Positions 54,380 through 64,000 of a stretch of 64,000 nt of DNA are shown in pieces. Each line of letters starts with the position of its first letter. Position 1 is the stretch's first letter. The DNA comes from Paramyrothecium sp. XJ0827 (taxonomy: Eukaryota; Ascomycota; Sordariomycetes; Hypocreales; Stachybotryaceae), in contig JAJFPB010000006.1 of NCBI GenBank assembly GCA_020881915.1, forward strand, positions 3,658,001-3,722,000, written 5' to 3'. The notes below the pieces were generated by a model, which saw nothing but the letters and a program-made list of their open reading frames with translations, was not told the DNA's origin and made no database searches. Position numbers and translations under genes: made by a program.

Positions 54380-55223
54380 AAGATGGCCTGAGAGCATAAA
54401 GGCGTTCAGTATTCATAGGAGCGATAATCATTCAGCACTTATACAACAACCAGTCACTATTTATTCCCTTTTTTTTTTTAGAGCAACAGGAGGCGGGTAG
54501 GCGTTGCAAAAGCTTTGGGGATACACTCGACTTTAGGGTCGCTGCGGACTGCGACCAAGGATTATGCAGTTATGATGCAAATACAGCGTGGGACTTGGAG
54601 TTTGGAGTTCGGTCTTTTGCGGACAAAGTAGTCAGAGTACCGACAGAAGCGGGGAGCTCTTTTGGGTACTTATTTTAGGTCTGTCAGTCCATAACCGTCT
54701 TTTCTTGCATACTTCTCTGCGTAAGAACTAGATGCTCCGTCTCCCGATTTGCAAGCTGAAGGAAAGGTATCCGGCACGTTACTCTGTACTGGGACGGTAT
54801 TTTCCAGGCTAGTCGAAGGATTCCGCGGGGCTGCCAGGGCTGAAACAAGGAGTGCTTACCGCTGCCCATATCCGGCGATCTCATTCGGTTAAATGAGCCT
54901 CAACGCTCCAGAGAAATTAAGCGGATGGGCATCCCTGGTCATTGACTGCCGCCGGCCTTCGGCTGCGCTTTTAGGGTCTCTAGGAGGGTTTCATTGTTTC
55001 AGCCACTAGAAACCAAGCTTGAAAGTCGTAGAGAGTAATTATAGCATTAACTACCATGTTCTACAGGCGACCCCTGTTCATACATCTGATTTCCTCATCT
55101 ATTGCCGTGACACCTTGAATTGAGGGATTGCCTACTTTGCAAAAGCTTTCTCCTCCCTCGTACCCATGGCACAGTTCTTACGAATTAACGCTGAGTGAGA
55201 CTATCAGCGTGAGCACAGATCCA
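54380..55223. other. Intergenic region between paralogues 2 and 3
   Basis: 844 bp. A run of 10 T lies near 54470. No domain-bearing frame seen; the end should hold the promoter of paralogue 3. Confidence 0.4.
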
Positions 55224-56308
55224 ATGCGAACACTAGCTCTTCTCACATTGATCGGCATTCTGCCCTACATCGCCATTTCACAAGTATGCTATTACCCTGA
55301 CGGCTCCGTGGCCGCGGAGCAGTTCCCATGCACGACCGACGAGGGAGATACGTTTTGTTGCGCGGACGGCGAGGCTTGTCTGGCGAACAAGCTGTGCTAC
55401 TTTAACTCGACATCGATATTCGACGACACATTCAGGCACTTCAACTACCGCGGAAGTTGCACAGATAAAAGCTGGGAAAGTGAAAATTGTCCCGACTACT
55501 GCACTGAGAACAAGGACGGCCGTGATCTAGCGTGGCAATGCGGGGAGAGCGACAAGTATCATTGCAAACTGCATTATGCCCAGTACACAGATGGAGGAGA
55601 CTTTGCGGAAAGCTTCTGTGACGACGCCAACGCTGCCTTCATCTTGAAAGGTGAGCTTGGACATGTACTCTCTATCGATATGACCTCGGAGACACTGACA
55701 ACCATTCCACAGGCGAAACAAGCATCATTGCCGAAGTCACGAAACCGAGCGAGGGCAGCGGTCCCTCCTCAACGACCACCTTAGCGGAGGAGACGCTGAG
55801 CCTATCAAGAGGGCCGTCCACCACGGACACGACCTCTACCAGCACCCGGACGAGCACAAATGGAGGTATAAGTACTACAAGCACTGAGGCGTCGTCAAGT
55901 CCTCGATCCACAGGGCCTCCCGAGCCATCAAGTTCTCCCCAGGCCTCGGAGGACTCTCGAATACCGGTTCCTTCCATCGCAGCAGCCGAGCAGGAAAATT
56001 CGCCTTCATTCAGCACCGGGCTAGGCGTCGGGATTGGGGTAGGAGTAGGCGTGGTGGTTTTGGCATCAGCCATCGCCGCCGTCGTATTTTTCCGTCGCAG
56101 GAGACGTCGAATGAGAGGAAGAAGCTCAGATATCGACGCGTCGAATGAATCTTTCAGCGACCCGGGAGTCAAGCCCTCTCCGTCGCTAAGTGAGGCTCCG
56201 GACACAGTCAAGTATGAGGCTGGGGGCTCGGCGAGATACGAGGCACCGGACACGACGAGATACGAAGCTCCTGCGAACCAAATACGATATGAACTCACGG
56301 GGTCGTAG
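55224..56308 (+). CDS. 12-Cys single-pass surface protein, paralogue 3
   Basis: Two exons (55224-55650, 55713-56308), joined by a 62-nt phase-1 intron, give 340 aa. Signal peptide about 1-19 (MRTLALLTLIGILPYIAIS), then CYYPDG and the 12-Cys module with YRGSCTDKSW, a long Ser/Thr/Pro stalk of about 110 residues, one membrane helix (VGVGVVVLASAIAAVVF) and a basic stop-transfer (FRRRRRRMRGR). The cytosolic tail of about 70 residues is longer than in paralogue 1 and has four Tyr-Glu repeats (KYEAGG, RYEAPD, RYEAPA, RYELTGS). The last one aligns with the RHEL ending of the sister proteins, so the tail seems to have grown by duplication of a short linear motif. Function unknown; a surface sensor or adhesion role is inference. 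Confidence 0.87.
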
Positions 56309-56551
56309 ATGTATCATTAGCATCCTGGTAGACGCTAAGACCTTGCTGTAAGCGCTCATCATCCTTGTGAAAGACTTCTCATACTCGGCGTGCTCTTAAA
56401 ACCGTGATTACGCTCTTGGGGCTTTTGGGCTCAAGCGCGAGGAACGAAAGCGTAGGGAATGAGTTCACGAAATGTATCACGCCAAATTCTCAGCCACCAA
56501 AAAATGTTCATGCATCGTTTATATTTTTTATTCGCTTTTCTAAGCGCGAAT

Positions 56552-58216
56552 CTAGGCAACCACACGGTACACGGGGAACTCGTCTCCCCGGCTCGCAGGA
56601 ATGATGCTGAACCTGACATACGAGTCAGCAGCCTCTGGCTCCAGCGTCAGGAATGCAAGAGCGGCGTTCTTCTGCTTGGTGCTGACCCAGAAGCTTCCCT
56701 CCCTCATGGTGATCTCCTTGTGGGATGTCTCGACCGTCACGGTGTTCTGGACGACGCCCTCCCAGATGCTGGTGGCAAGCGAGGAGCTGGCGATGGTGTA
56801 AGCCTCGACCTGGCCCTGGAAAGGAGCCTCCAGGGTGTCGACCTGGAGGCCCAGGACGCGCAGCCTCTCGGCAACTTCGTGCCAAGCGCCGGGGAAGACG
56901 TAGGCCTCGGGGCGGGCGCGGGTGATGTTGGCGACGGCGGGAGTGGTGTTGTAGAACTCGACGGGGACGTTGACCAGGTCGCCGGTGGACGCCTCGATGA
57001 ACTGCCACGTAACGTTGGTGGGTCGCGCAACCTCGGTGATGATGATGTCCTCGGTGCTGTCGATGAACTCGGCGCGGGCGTCCTCGATAATACGGTAGAC
57101 GTCGCGCGCGTTGTCGACGGCCGTCTGCAGGATAGCCTCGACCATGGTCAGGCCGGAGGCAACGCGGCGCTGGAAGTGCTGGTCGCCCAGGCCAATGCCG
57201 CGGGTCTCGGTAAGGAACATAACAGCCTGGCTGAGGCCAATTGAGCTGTCGCCGTATCGGGGCTCACCGGTCGTCTCCTCCAGAATGACGGGCTCGGCTC
57301 GCGCGTTGCCAACGACGTAGGGGCTCCAGCGCAGGCCGTGGCTCTCGAGAGCGGCCGCAACGCGCCGAGCAAAGACATCCTCCGACAGCTCGCGGATGTC
57401 CGGGTGGATGTTGAGGTTCTTCATCGCCGAGAACTCGCCATCAGCAGCCGACAGCCACTGGCTCTGGATGCCGTAACGGCCTCGGCCGCTGTACTCGTGG
57501 CAGTCGATGCCGACGTGGGGGGCAAACTCCATGGCGAGGCGCTTGATCTGGCGGGTCTGCTCGCGGGCGAGCTTGGCGTGGTCGCGGTTGGGGTCGAAGT
57601 TGGACGCAAAGGCGCGCTGGAAGTAGGCGACGCCGTCCGGGTTGTAGCGCGGCAGCATCATGATCTCGACCTTGGAGAGGACCGCATCGGCCCAGGTGGC
57701 GTTGGCGTCGAGCTTGCCGAGCAGGGCGAGGAGGGCTTGGTCGCCGGCGGGCTCGTTGCCGTGGGCGCCGCCCTGCATCCACACGCGCACCTTGGGGTGG
57801 GCGCAGGACGCGTTCTCGGGCTTGCTCAGAACGACGTACGGCATTGAGCGGCCCTCCTCGGAGGTGAAGTCCCCGGGGTGATACTTCATCCAGCTGTTCC
57901 GCGCGGCGAGTGCCTGAAGGAAGTCCTCTGCAAAGTCTGTTAGAAGATTGACACCGTGCCATGGGTTCTAGATGGCCATACCCATTGTCTCCTGGCTCGT
58001 CGGCCCAACGGTGCCATTGGTGAAGGCCTCGGGGACGGAGTCGGGGTCGGTGAAGGCGGGAGACTGCAGCTCGACGCCCTCGACGTCGGGGAAGTTCTTT
58101 GCGATGACCGGGGTGTCCTTGACGGTGACCACCTGGTTGTTCGCATAGCGAACCTGGGCCGTCGCCAATCCGGCGGCGCAGAGCAGGCTCGCGCCCAGAC
58201 GTCCGTGGAAATGCAT
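56552..58216 (-). CDS. Secreted M14 metallocarboxypeptidase (paralogue B)
   Basis: Two exons (58216-57982, 57936-56552), joined by a 45-nt intron, give 539 aa. Signal peptide about 1-20. Zinc ligands are His137 and Glu140 (AHGNEPAG) and His225 (GIDCHEYSG), and the likely general base is Glu322 (LTETRGI). The layout matches paralogue A throughout, including the beta-rich C-terminal domain and the closing EYPVFR/EFPVYR-like strand. Paralogue A has one more intron, exactly at the third zinc ligand, which is absent here. This copy is GC-rich with strong codon bias, suggesting higher expression. A TATA-like TTAAATAAAG lies at 58331-58340. Expected role: extracellular removal of C-terminal residues from peptides. 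Confidence 0.92.
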
Positions 58217-59711
58217 TGTGCGCGGGTTGTAATTGACGCTTGGAATTGACCAGAAACTCAACTTGCAAGCCCTCAAAGGAAAAGCGGCTCGATGCTGAAC
58301 AACGACAATGACGGAGGAGGGATATAAGCTCTTTATTTAACCTTACCGGGGGCCTGCCCCGGCTCCTCTCTTCCTTATCTTTGGCTTTGGGGTAATATTG
58401 GCCTCGCGGCGATGGGCCCCGTCGCCCACGCCACGGGTTGCTTCGGCCAATCGATCAAGGTGTTTGCATTTGTAAAAAGAGGGACAATATCTGCAGCTCG
58501 ATCTGCATTGGCAAATGAAATGATGTGCTTCCTCGTCTAATTACCAGGCCGACGGCTTGCCCCGGCTACCGAAGGACAAAAGTCCAGAGACCAGCGCACG
58601 CCAAGCCGCTTGCCAACGTCATTCTCGGGCTAGTCAATCTTTCTCATTTCAGAAGGTCTTGTTCGTCCACGATAACGGTCTTGGCACCAAAAAGCCCGAT
58701 GGCTTTGGCGACTTTTCCCCACATGGTTCTTGACTAACAGAGGCACCAACAGGCGAATTCGGCCAGAAGCGCGATTGCTCCCTCGCGTCCTAATGGGCAA
58801 CGGCAGTACGCTCCAGCGGTCGGCAGAAATATACGGACTACGGAACCGATTGGCATGTATTGTGGCAAATAGCAGACAAAAGCGAGACCGCTGAAAGGAT
58901 ATTCCCAAGCCACTAAGGGAGTGTGCTTTTGGTTTATCTTTGTTCCTTAGAAGCACCCGATTCCGAATTTTCATTGTCATAGTCGGGTTCCGAGATTTTC
59001 ATAGAGTTAGAATTGAATCGGGGAAAGGGCGTTCTTGGTTTCTCTGTTTCTAATACCACTTGCTTGAGTGCAGCTCTAATGGTGTGACACCCCATCAATT
59101 TGAACAAGAACATCATGTGAACAACCTGGATGTGTCACGGCAGACAGAGGATGGCTTGTTTTGTTGAAAGCAAACTCAATAATAATGCCCAGCTGACCTC
59201 GTTACTTATCCCTGCTCCTTCTTACTGGCATGCCGCTTGAGATTGCATGACTAGATAAAAGGCGATCTGTCCGGAAACCTGAGCTTAGAGGCGTGCGCCT
59301 ACTCTGCACAGCAGCTCAAAGCTATGTGGAAGAAACGTTAAACCACGTGCCTCTCAACGAGACAGAAGAAACTGTGCCGTGCACACCCGAACTGCATCGG
59401 ACGTTCTATATCAGGACTGTGATGGACAATGACAGACCGTCGCGTGACACCTCAAGTCGGACATCAAAAGTTGCAACAAGATCCAGCTAAACGGAAACAA
59501 AAGCGAGAGCAGGCGTTTACACCTACCGGTGCATATCGTAGTGCGAAGCCTCAATTCGAGCTACTCCTAGAAAGAGTGTCGCACGGGTGAATGTCAAAGC
59601 TGAAAAAAACCCTGCTCACGGCCTCAGCCTCAATCAAAAACTTCCCCTCACCAGCAGCTTCCAACGCAAAACGAAGCTTAACTTTGACCAACCCAAGCGA
59701 CGGCTTATGCA
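58217..59711. other. Divergent intergenic region
   Basis: 1.5 kb between the M14 paralogue B start (minus) and the CorA-like start (plus). The first 150 bp holds the M14 TATA-like box. No domain-bearing frame or repeat was recognised in the rest. Confidence 0.4.
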
Positions 59712-61359
59712 ATGGATGCAGAACAGTTCAATGACTCCCTGAGTAAAATCGAATTTGCTCAGTCCAGCGAGGCCATCTGGTACCGCCCGGAGACGGCCAA
59801 TGGGGAGCAGGGATGGGAAAATGGAGATTCTCTCCACAGCCGCCTAGGCGCATTTGTGCGTATGGTTGAAGGCTGGCCCTCGTCGACGAACTGGGCTAAA
59901 GGTGATCAGGATTTAAATGAGAAAAGCTCATCGGGTCTTGATATCGTGTAAGTGTTAAGAGATTCACGGCCAATAGTACATGATCGCTAATCTGGGTACA
60001 ACAAGAATCCTCAAAGGCCATCCAAAGTTGACCGGCATCAGCGCTACGAAAGAAGATTTCCAGCTTCTGCTCAAACGCTTTGAAATTCCTCAGCTTTACT
60101 TACATGCCATATTCTCCAACAATGGACAGTTAGCTCATTTTGTGGATTATTCGGCCGGAATTTCTGGCGAGAGCTGTTCAAGAATATGCAGGTTTGATCC
60201 CGATACCACAAATTCTCTTCAGATCGACTGAGCAGCGTGTATATGATAGGCGTTGTAATGCAGACGCCACACTCGGTGATTCGTTCTTTTTCCCTGGCTC
60301 TGAGTGTTTCACTGCAAACCGGTTCTGCAGTGGGCATCATCATCGTAGAGGCCAAGAAGGACAGTGAGAGGATTATTCGGTCGCTCCGAAATCAACAGGA
60401 CCTGATCAGAATGTGCCCACTGCATTTGTTCAGCATACTATGTCAGGAACTGGACAGGCGCAATGAAGATTGGAGGCAAGTGCTGGATAATAGCCTGTTA
60501 CAGTCAGAAAGACGCATCGGCGCAACAGACTACTACTCCAACGTGACCAAAGGTGACAACATAGCTCTCAACGCCAAGGTGCCGTATGAGTCCATCGTTC
60601 GCGACCTGCATGCTATAAATACCAGCCTGACCTGGTTGAGCTGTACGACGAATTTCGAGCTTGCAGCTTTGAAATTTATAGCATCCATAATTGACATGTA
60701 CCGACAAGAAAAGGAAACATCGAGTCTTTCATCACTGTCCAAATTCACACAAGAGAAGCTATTGCAGTCGGTCCGCTATTTGGAGAACGCAGGGGAGCTG
60801 AGGCAATATCAGCGAAGTGGACTGCAGCAGCGGGTCGAGACACAAATCCAAGTTGTAAGTCACACAACTTCTCATCCCGGCCAAGGCCAGCTACCAAAGC
60901 TAATTTCGTATCGCAAATAGCTCTACAGTCGCATTTCACAGCGTGACAGTCTCCTTAATCTTGATATCGCTATTGAGTCCCGAAAAATAGCTATATTTAC
61001 CCGTGACGACAGCATAGCAATCAACACAATCTCCATTGTGACGCTGTTCTTCCTTCCTGCAATGTTAGTTGCGGTGCGTACCCACAGTCCAGGATGACAC
61101 AGCTTAACTGAGTGAAATTAACATAAAAATACAGGCAGTCTGCAGTAGCGGTGTTTTCGAATTTGAAAAAGAGGCTGTCGTCGTTTCTAGCAAGTGGTGG
61201 ATTCTCTTGGCCTTCACTGCCGGTCTGACAGTCGTGATTCTGGGGCTATGGGGGATTTACTTGGGATGGAAGCGCCGCTCAGATCCTATCAGATCGGGTG
61301 CTGCAGAGGGACCGCAGATTTCCGATCATGCCGGCGAGCTTTCGAAGACTCGATCTTAG
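59712..61359 (+). CDS. Fungal CorA-like membrane protein
   Basis: Five exons (59712-59947, 60006-60191, 60236-60854, 60921-61073, 61135-61359) give 472 aa. The N-terminal part is soluble and mixed alpha/beta. A long helical stretch follows (LYSRISQRDSLLNLDIAIESRKIA), then two C-terminal membrane segments (TISIVTLFFLPAMLVA; WWILLAFTAGLTVVILGLW), the pattern of CorA/ZntB-type divalent-cation channels. The GMN motif of true CorA is absent; the loop reads AAVCSSGVFEFEKEA, as is common in the large and poorly characterised fungal CorA-like group. Metal transport is therefore not assured. The 44-nt second intron (60192-60235) has a weak GTTTGA donor and is the least certain join. Confidence 0.8.
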
Positions 61360-61982
61360 ATAGCATGTTGGTGGTCGCGTTCTTTGCATGACAAATCTGA
61401 AGCTAAATCAGAAACGTTCTGAACAAACCTGTTCCTCCTTCACTAGACTTTGAGAACTATCGATTGGAAACTGACGACGTAGCGTCGAACCACCTGTCCG
61501 AGTGTGCTTGTCGCAAGATTGAATTGGACCCCAGAACATCATTTTCGGCACCTATCTTCGGTACTAGTTCCTCCAATTTCCAACCTTGTTCATCTGATCC
61601 CGAGTACGCCTCCTTTCCACAGTGGTCGACCGATATTGTTGACCTGCTCGTCCGAGGTACAAGCAATTCACCTGAGCCCACTCATATATGAAGTATGACG
61701 AGCGATGGGTTTAGTAGAATCGTAAAGAATCCCTACATCCATCACTTCTGTTTAGAGAATCTTCACCCAAAATTACGCCGCGATGCCTATTCACTAGTTA
61801 GGCTTTCTACTCGCGGCGGGAAGTCTAAGTCTTCGAAAATGACCATCAGGAGATATCAATATTCGGTAACTAGTGAGGCGTAGGTATGAATGAAGGAGAA
61901 CAAAGTGTAAAATCATCGGCCAAGGCGGAACGAATGCCTGTGAATAACTGCTAAGAGAACAAGAACAACATATCTTGTCTAT
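61360..61982. other. Convergent intergenic region
   Basis: 623 bp between the CorA-like and esterase 3' ends. Short frames at 61464-61691 (both strands) are mirror images of one stretch without domains. Nothing else was recognised. Confidence 0.4.
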
Positions 61983-63089
61983 TTAAATGTTATCAGTACC
62001 CAACCATCCTGACGACACAGAGGCTAGAGCCTGGTCTGCAAAGGATTCCCAACTACTATCAACGGTATCAAAAGCATGATCTGCTCCAGGGACAACGTCA
62101 AATCTCAGGGCAGTATCCGGCTGGAAATGCCGCACCGCATCCACGAAGCTCCTGACCGATCGGATGGGAACGGTGGCGTCTTGATCTCCAGTCATGATCC
62201 ACCTGCTCCATATCAGCCGGAGGAATACAGATGGTTGATATGAACGGGAAAGAGTACTCACATCGTCTTAGGCAGCTTCCCACCACCTCTCAGCCTGTCA
62301 ACCGGCGAAAATTCGGGCAAGTTCAGGTTTTTGTTGTCAATGAGCAGGGAATAGAAGAGGCCGTGCTGGACGGATGCAGCAGACCAGGGGATCCTTTCCC
62401 ACTCGGCTCTAAGCGTAACCTGCTTCCGCGCCGCCTCGATTAATTGAATAGTTTCGTCCTTTGGAAGAATCTGATCTGGGGGCAGGCGCAGAACCGTAGG
62501 CTCGCTCTCGGTGGGTCCGTCGACGAAGTGTGTGTCGCGTGGGTCTACCAAGGGATATGTCATAGCCACAGCCGCGACCTCATCTGGATGAGACATGGCA
62601 ATCTGTGACACAGCAAATCCTCCAGCCGAACCACCGGTAAGCAAGACCTTGGAAAAGTCTAGGGAATATCCGGGGTAGTGCTGGTCCAAAATAGTGGGAG
62701 AAGTGTTCTTGAACCACTGCCAGAAATCTTCCAGGTCCTCAAGAATGTCACCGACACCATTAGCAGTAGGGAGGAGACGGTGATCTACCGAGACTATGAT
62801 GGCCGAAGCTTCGATGGCAAGTTTGATCGTATATCGAGGGATGACAGGTGCGAAAACGGCGTGGCCGGTAGTGAGAAATCCTCCATGGACATTGACAATA
62901 ACAGGATGTGGGCCGGGCTCTAGAGTCTTGGGCAGAAAGAAAGCAGCCTTGATGTCTTGGGAGGAGACAGTTTTGTACCTGGAGGAAATGAGCAGATTGG
63001 TCTGACGATGTGAGCAATAGCACCTACGTCTCTTCAAACACGTGGAAGGGTTCAAAAATGGACTCATCGGGCCACGCGGTATCAGACAT
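61983..63089 (-). CDS. HSL-type alpha/beta hydrolase (esterase)
   Basis: Three exons (63089-63028, 62978-62262, 62202-61983) give 332 aa. The oxyanion motif HGGF is at 52-55 (HGGG in most relatives), the nucleophile Ser138 is in GGSAGG, and the acid and base candidates are Asp268 (GDQDATVP) and His302 (GADHAF). VSVDHRLLPTANG is the usual strand before the catalytic core of the hormone-sensitive-lipase family. No signal peptide, so probably cytosolic. Likely to hydrolyse short-chain esters or small metabolite esters. The first exon encodes only 20 residues and its join (AC-G, Thr21) is well supported by the frame. Confidence 0.88.
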
Positions 63090-64000
63090 GGTGATGCTGT
63101 TGATGAGGATTGGTTATGAATTGTGTTTTAGACGAGCCTCGGTATTGTGTTGCAAATTTAAGAAGACAGACTAGGGTGAAAGAACAACTGTCGTGTTGGA
63201 TGTCCATTCTGAAGAAGCGGCTAGAAGTGGAATATTTATATCTGTTGGATACCATCTCGATTTACCAGCCATGCGCCCTGCATTGTGCAACGGAGAATGC
63301 GGCTTCATCCCGGCGACCGGATGTGCTGAGTCCACCCGGGTTCGGCTATCATACGCCTGAAGGATGCTTTCTTCGCCATGAAGATGAGTCAACCGGCGTG
63401 GAAGAGGAATTTCCTCTTTGTAGGTGCTATGGATAAGCTGCACAGAACTGCACAGAACCAATGTAGTTTTTGCAGCCAAGAGATGCCTCATCAATGACAA
63501 ATGGACTTGCAATGGAGAAGACGGAAAAGGAGTTTCCAACAGGGGTGAGTCAGCGGATGTCTTCAATCCGCCAAGCAAGCCGACCCATTTAATTCGCCAA
63601 TTAACGTTGAATAACGTTACTCGTTAAACTGCACCAAGTATACGGAGGTGACTGGTGTATAAACATAGATATTCTTTACTTACTGGTCTCGCAATTGGTT
63701 CAGTTTCTGTGGTCGGTATATCCTGTTACTGTTCGCACCACAGCTGAGAAGTTGGCCCGATCATTCATTTTCCGCGGATCAGTATCTGTAGACCGTTATC
63801 ACAAAGTCCGATGTAGCGTCTCATGATTAGAGTACATGGCACTGTGTATCAGGGGGCCATGTGGGACCCTGTAAAGATTGCTAAGCTGGACGATGGATGA
63901 TGACCGCCCGTCAACTGGTCTGCATGTGTCCCACCTCCAACGCGTCAACCTGCTCTGCACGCTCGCAACGGTGCTCATTCGCCTCGTCATGTCAGAGGAT
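63090..64000. other. Terminal region without a recognised gene
   Basis: 911 bp containing the esterase promoter. A 108-codon frame at 63110-63436 and others near the window edge have no domain; a gene continuing past 64000 cannot be excluded. Confidence 0.4.

Noticed and set aside
56459..57847. Long plus-strand frames opposite M14 paralogue B
   Set aside because: Shadows of a GC-rich coding region, with repetitive Gly/Val/Asp/Leu composition and no motif.
1..64000. Secondary-metabolite biosynthetic cluster
   Set aside because: No PKS, NRPS, terpene synthase, P450 or cluster-type Zn2Cys6 regulator was recognised; the transporters and hydrolases alone do not make such a cluster.
1..64000. Intact transposons
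   Set aside because: No transposase, reverse transcriptase or integrase motif seen on either strand, and no long terminal repeats.

Overview
The window reads as chromosomal DNA of a filamentous ascomycete (Pezizomycotina, most likely Sordariomycetes). Evidence: protein genes on both strands split by 44-121 nt GT-AG introns, many with CTGAC/CTAAC-like branch sites, monocistronic spacing, and families typical of these fungi (RTA1, DUF2985, fungal CorA-like, GH78, GH47, LysM, HeLo, DUF7580). No rRNA, tRNA, CRISPR array or transposase gene was recognised. Intron boundaries were placed by hand; every multi-exon model given as intact adds up to a whole number of codons.

Layout. 0-9 kb: genes resembling fungal nonself/incompatibility or signalling factors: a HeLo domain joined to an E2 ubiquitin-conjugating domain (with an in-frame stop), a DSBH/2OG-like protein, and a divergent pair of a C2H2 zinc-finger protein and a DUF7580 protein. 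9-14 kb: a 187-bp tandem duplication, a small Tyr/Arg-rich protein, and a decayed phosphotransferase-like (APH) pseudogene with stops and frameshifts. 14-24 kb: a secreted pectate lyase-like protein, a DUF2985 membrane protein, and a GT28/GT1 sterol-glucosyltransferase-like protein with a VPS13/ATG2-like tail. 24-33 kb: two divergent RTA1-like membrane proteins, then three genes on one strand suggesting peptide use: POT transporter, proline iminopeptidase-like hydrolase and secreted M14 carboxypeptidase. 35-46 kb: a secreted type-B carboxylesterase, a 4.8 kb gene-poor stretch, a LysM secreted protein and a GH78 alpha-L-rhamnosidase. 47-51 kb: a coiled-coil protein and a GH47 alpha-mannosidase. 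51.8-56.3 kb: three tandem paralogues of a 12-cysteine single-pass surface protein, the middle one frameshifted twice. 56.5-63 kb: a second M14 carboxypeptidase paralogue, a CorA-like channel protein and an HSL-type esterase.

Together the genes suggest a fungus that digests plant or host polymers (pectate lyase, rhamnosidase, carboxypeptidases, esterases), takes up the products, and carries surface and cytosolic proteins likely to act in recognition. The most unusual items are the HeLo-E2 fusion and the tandem 12-Cys surface protein family with a broken middle member.
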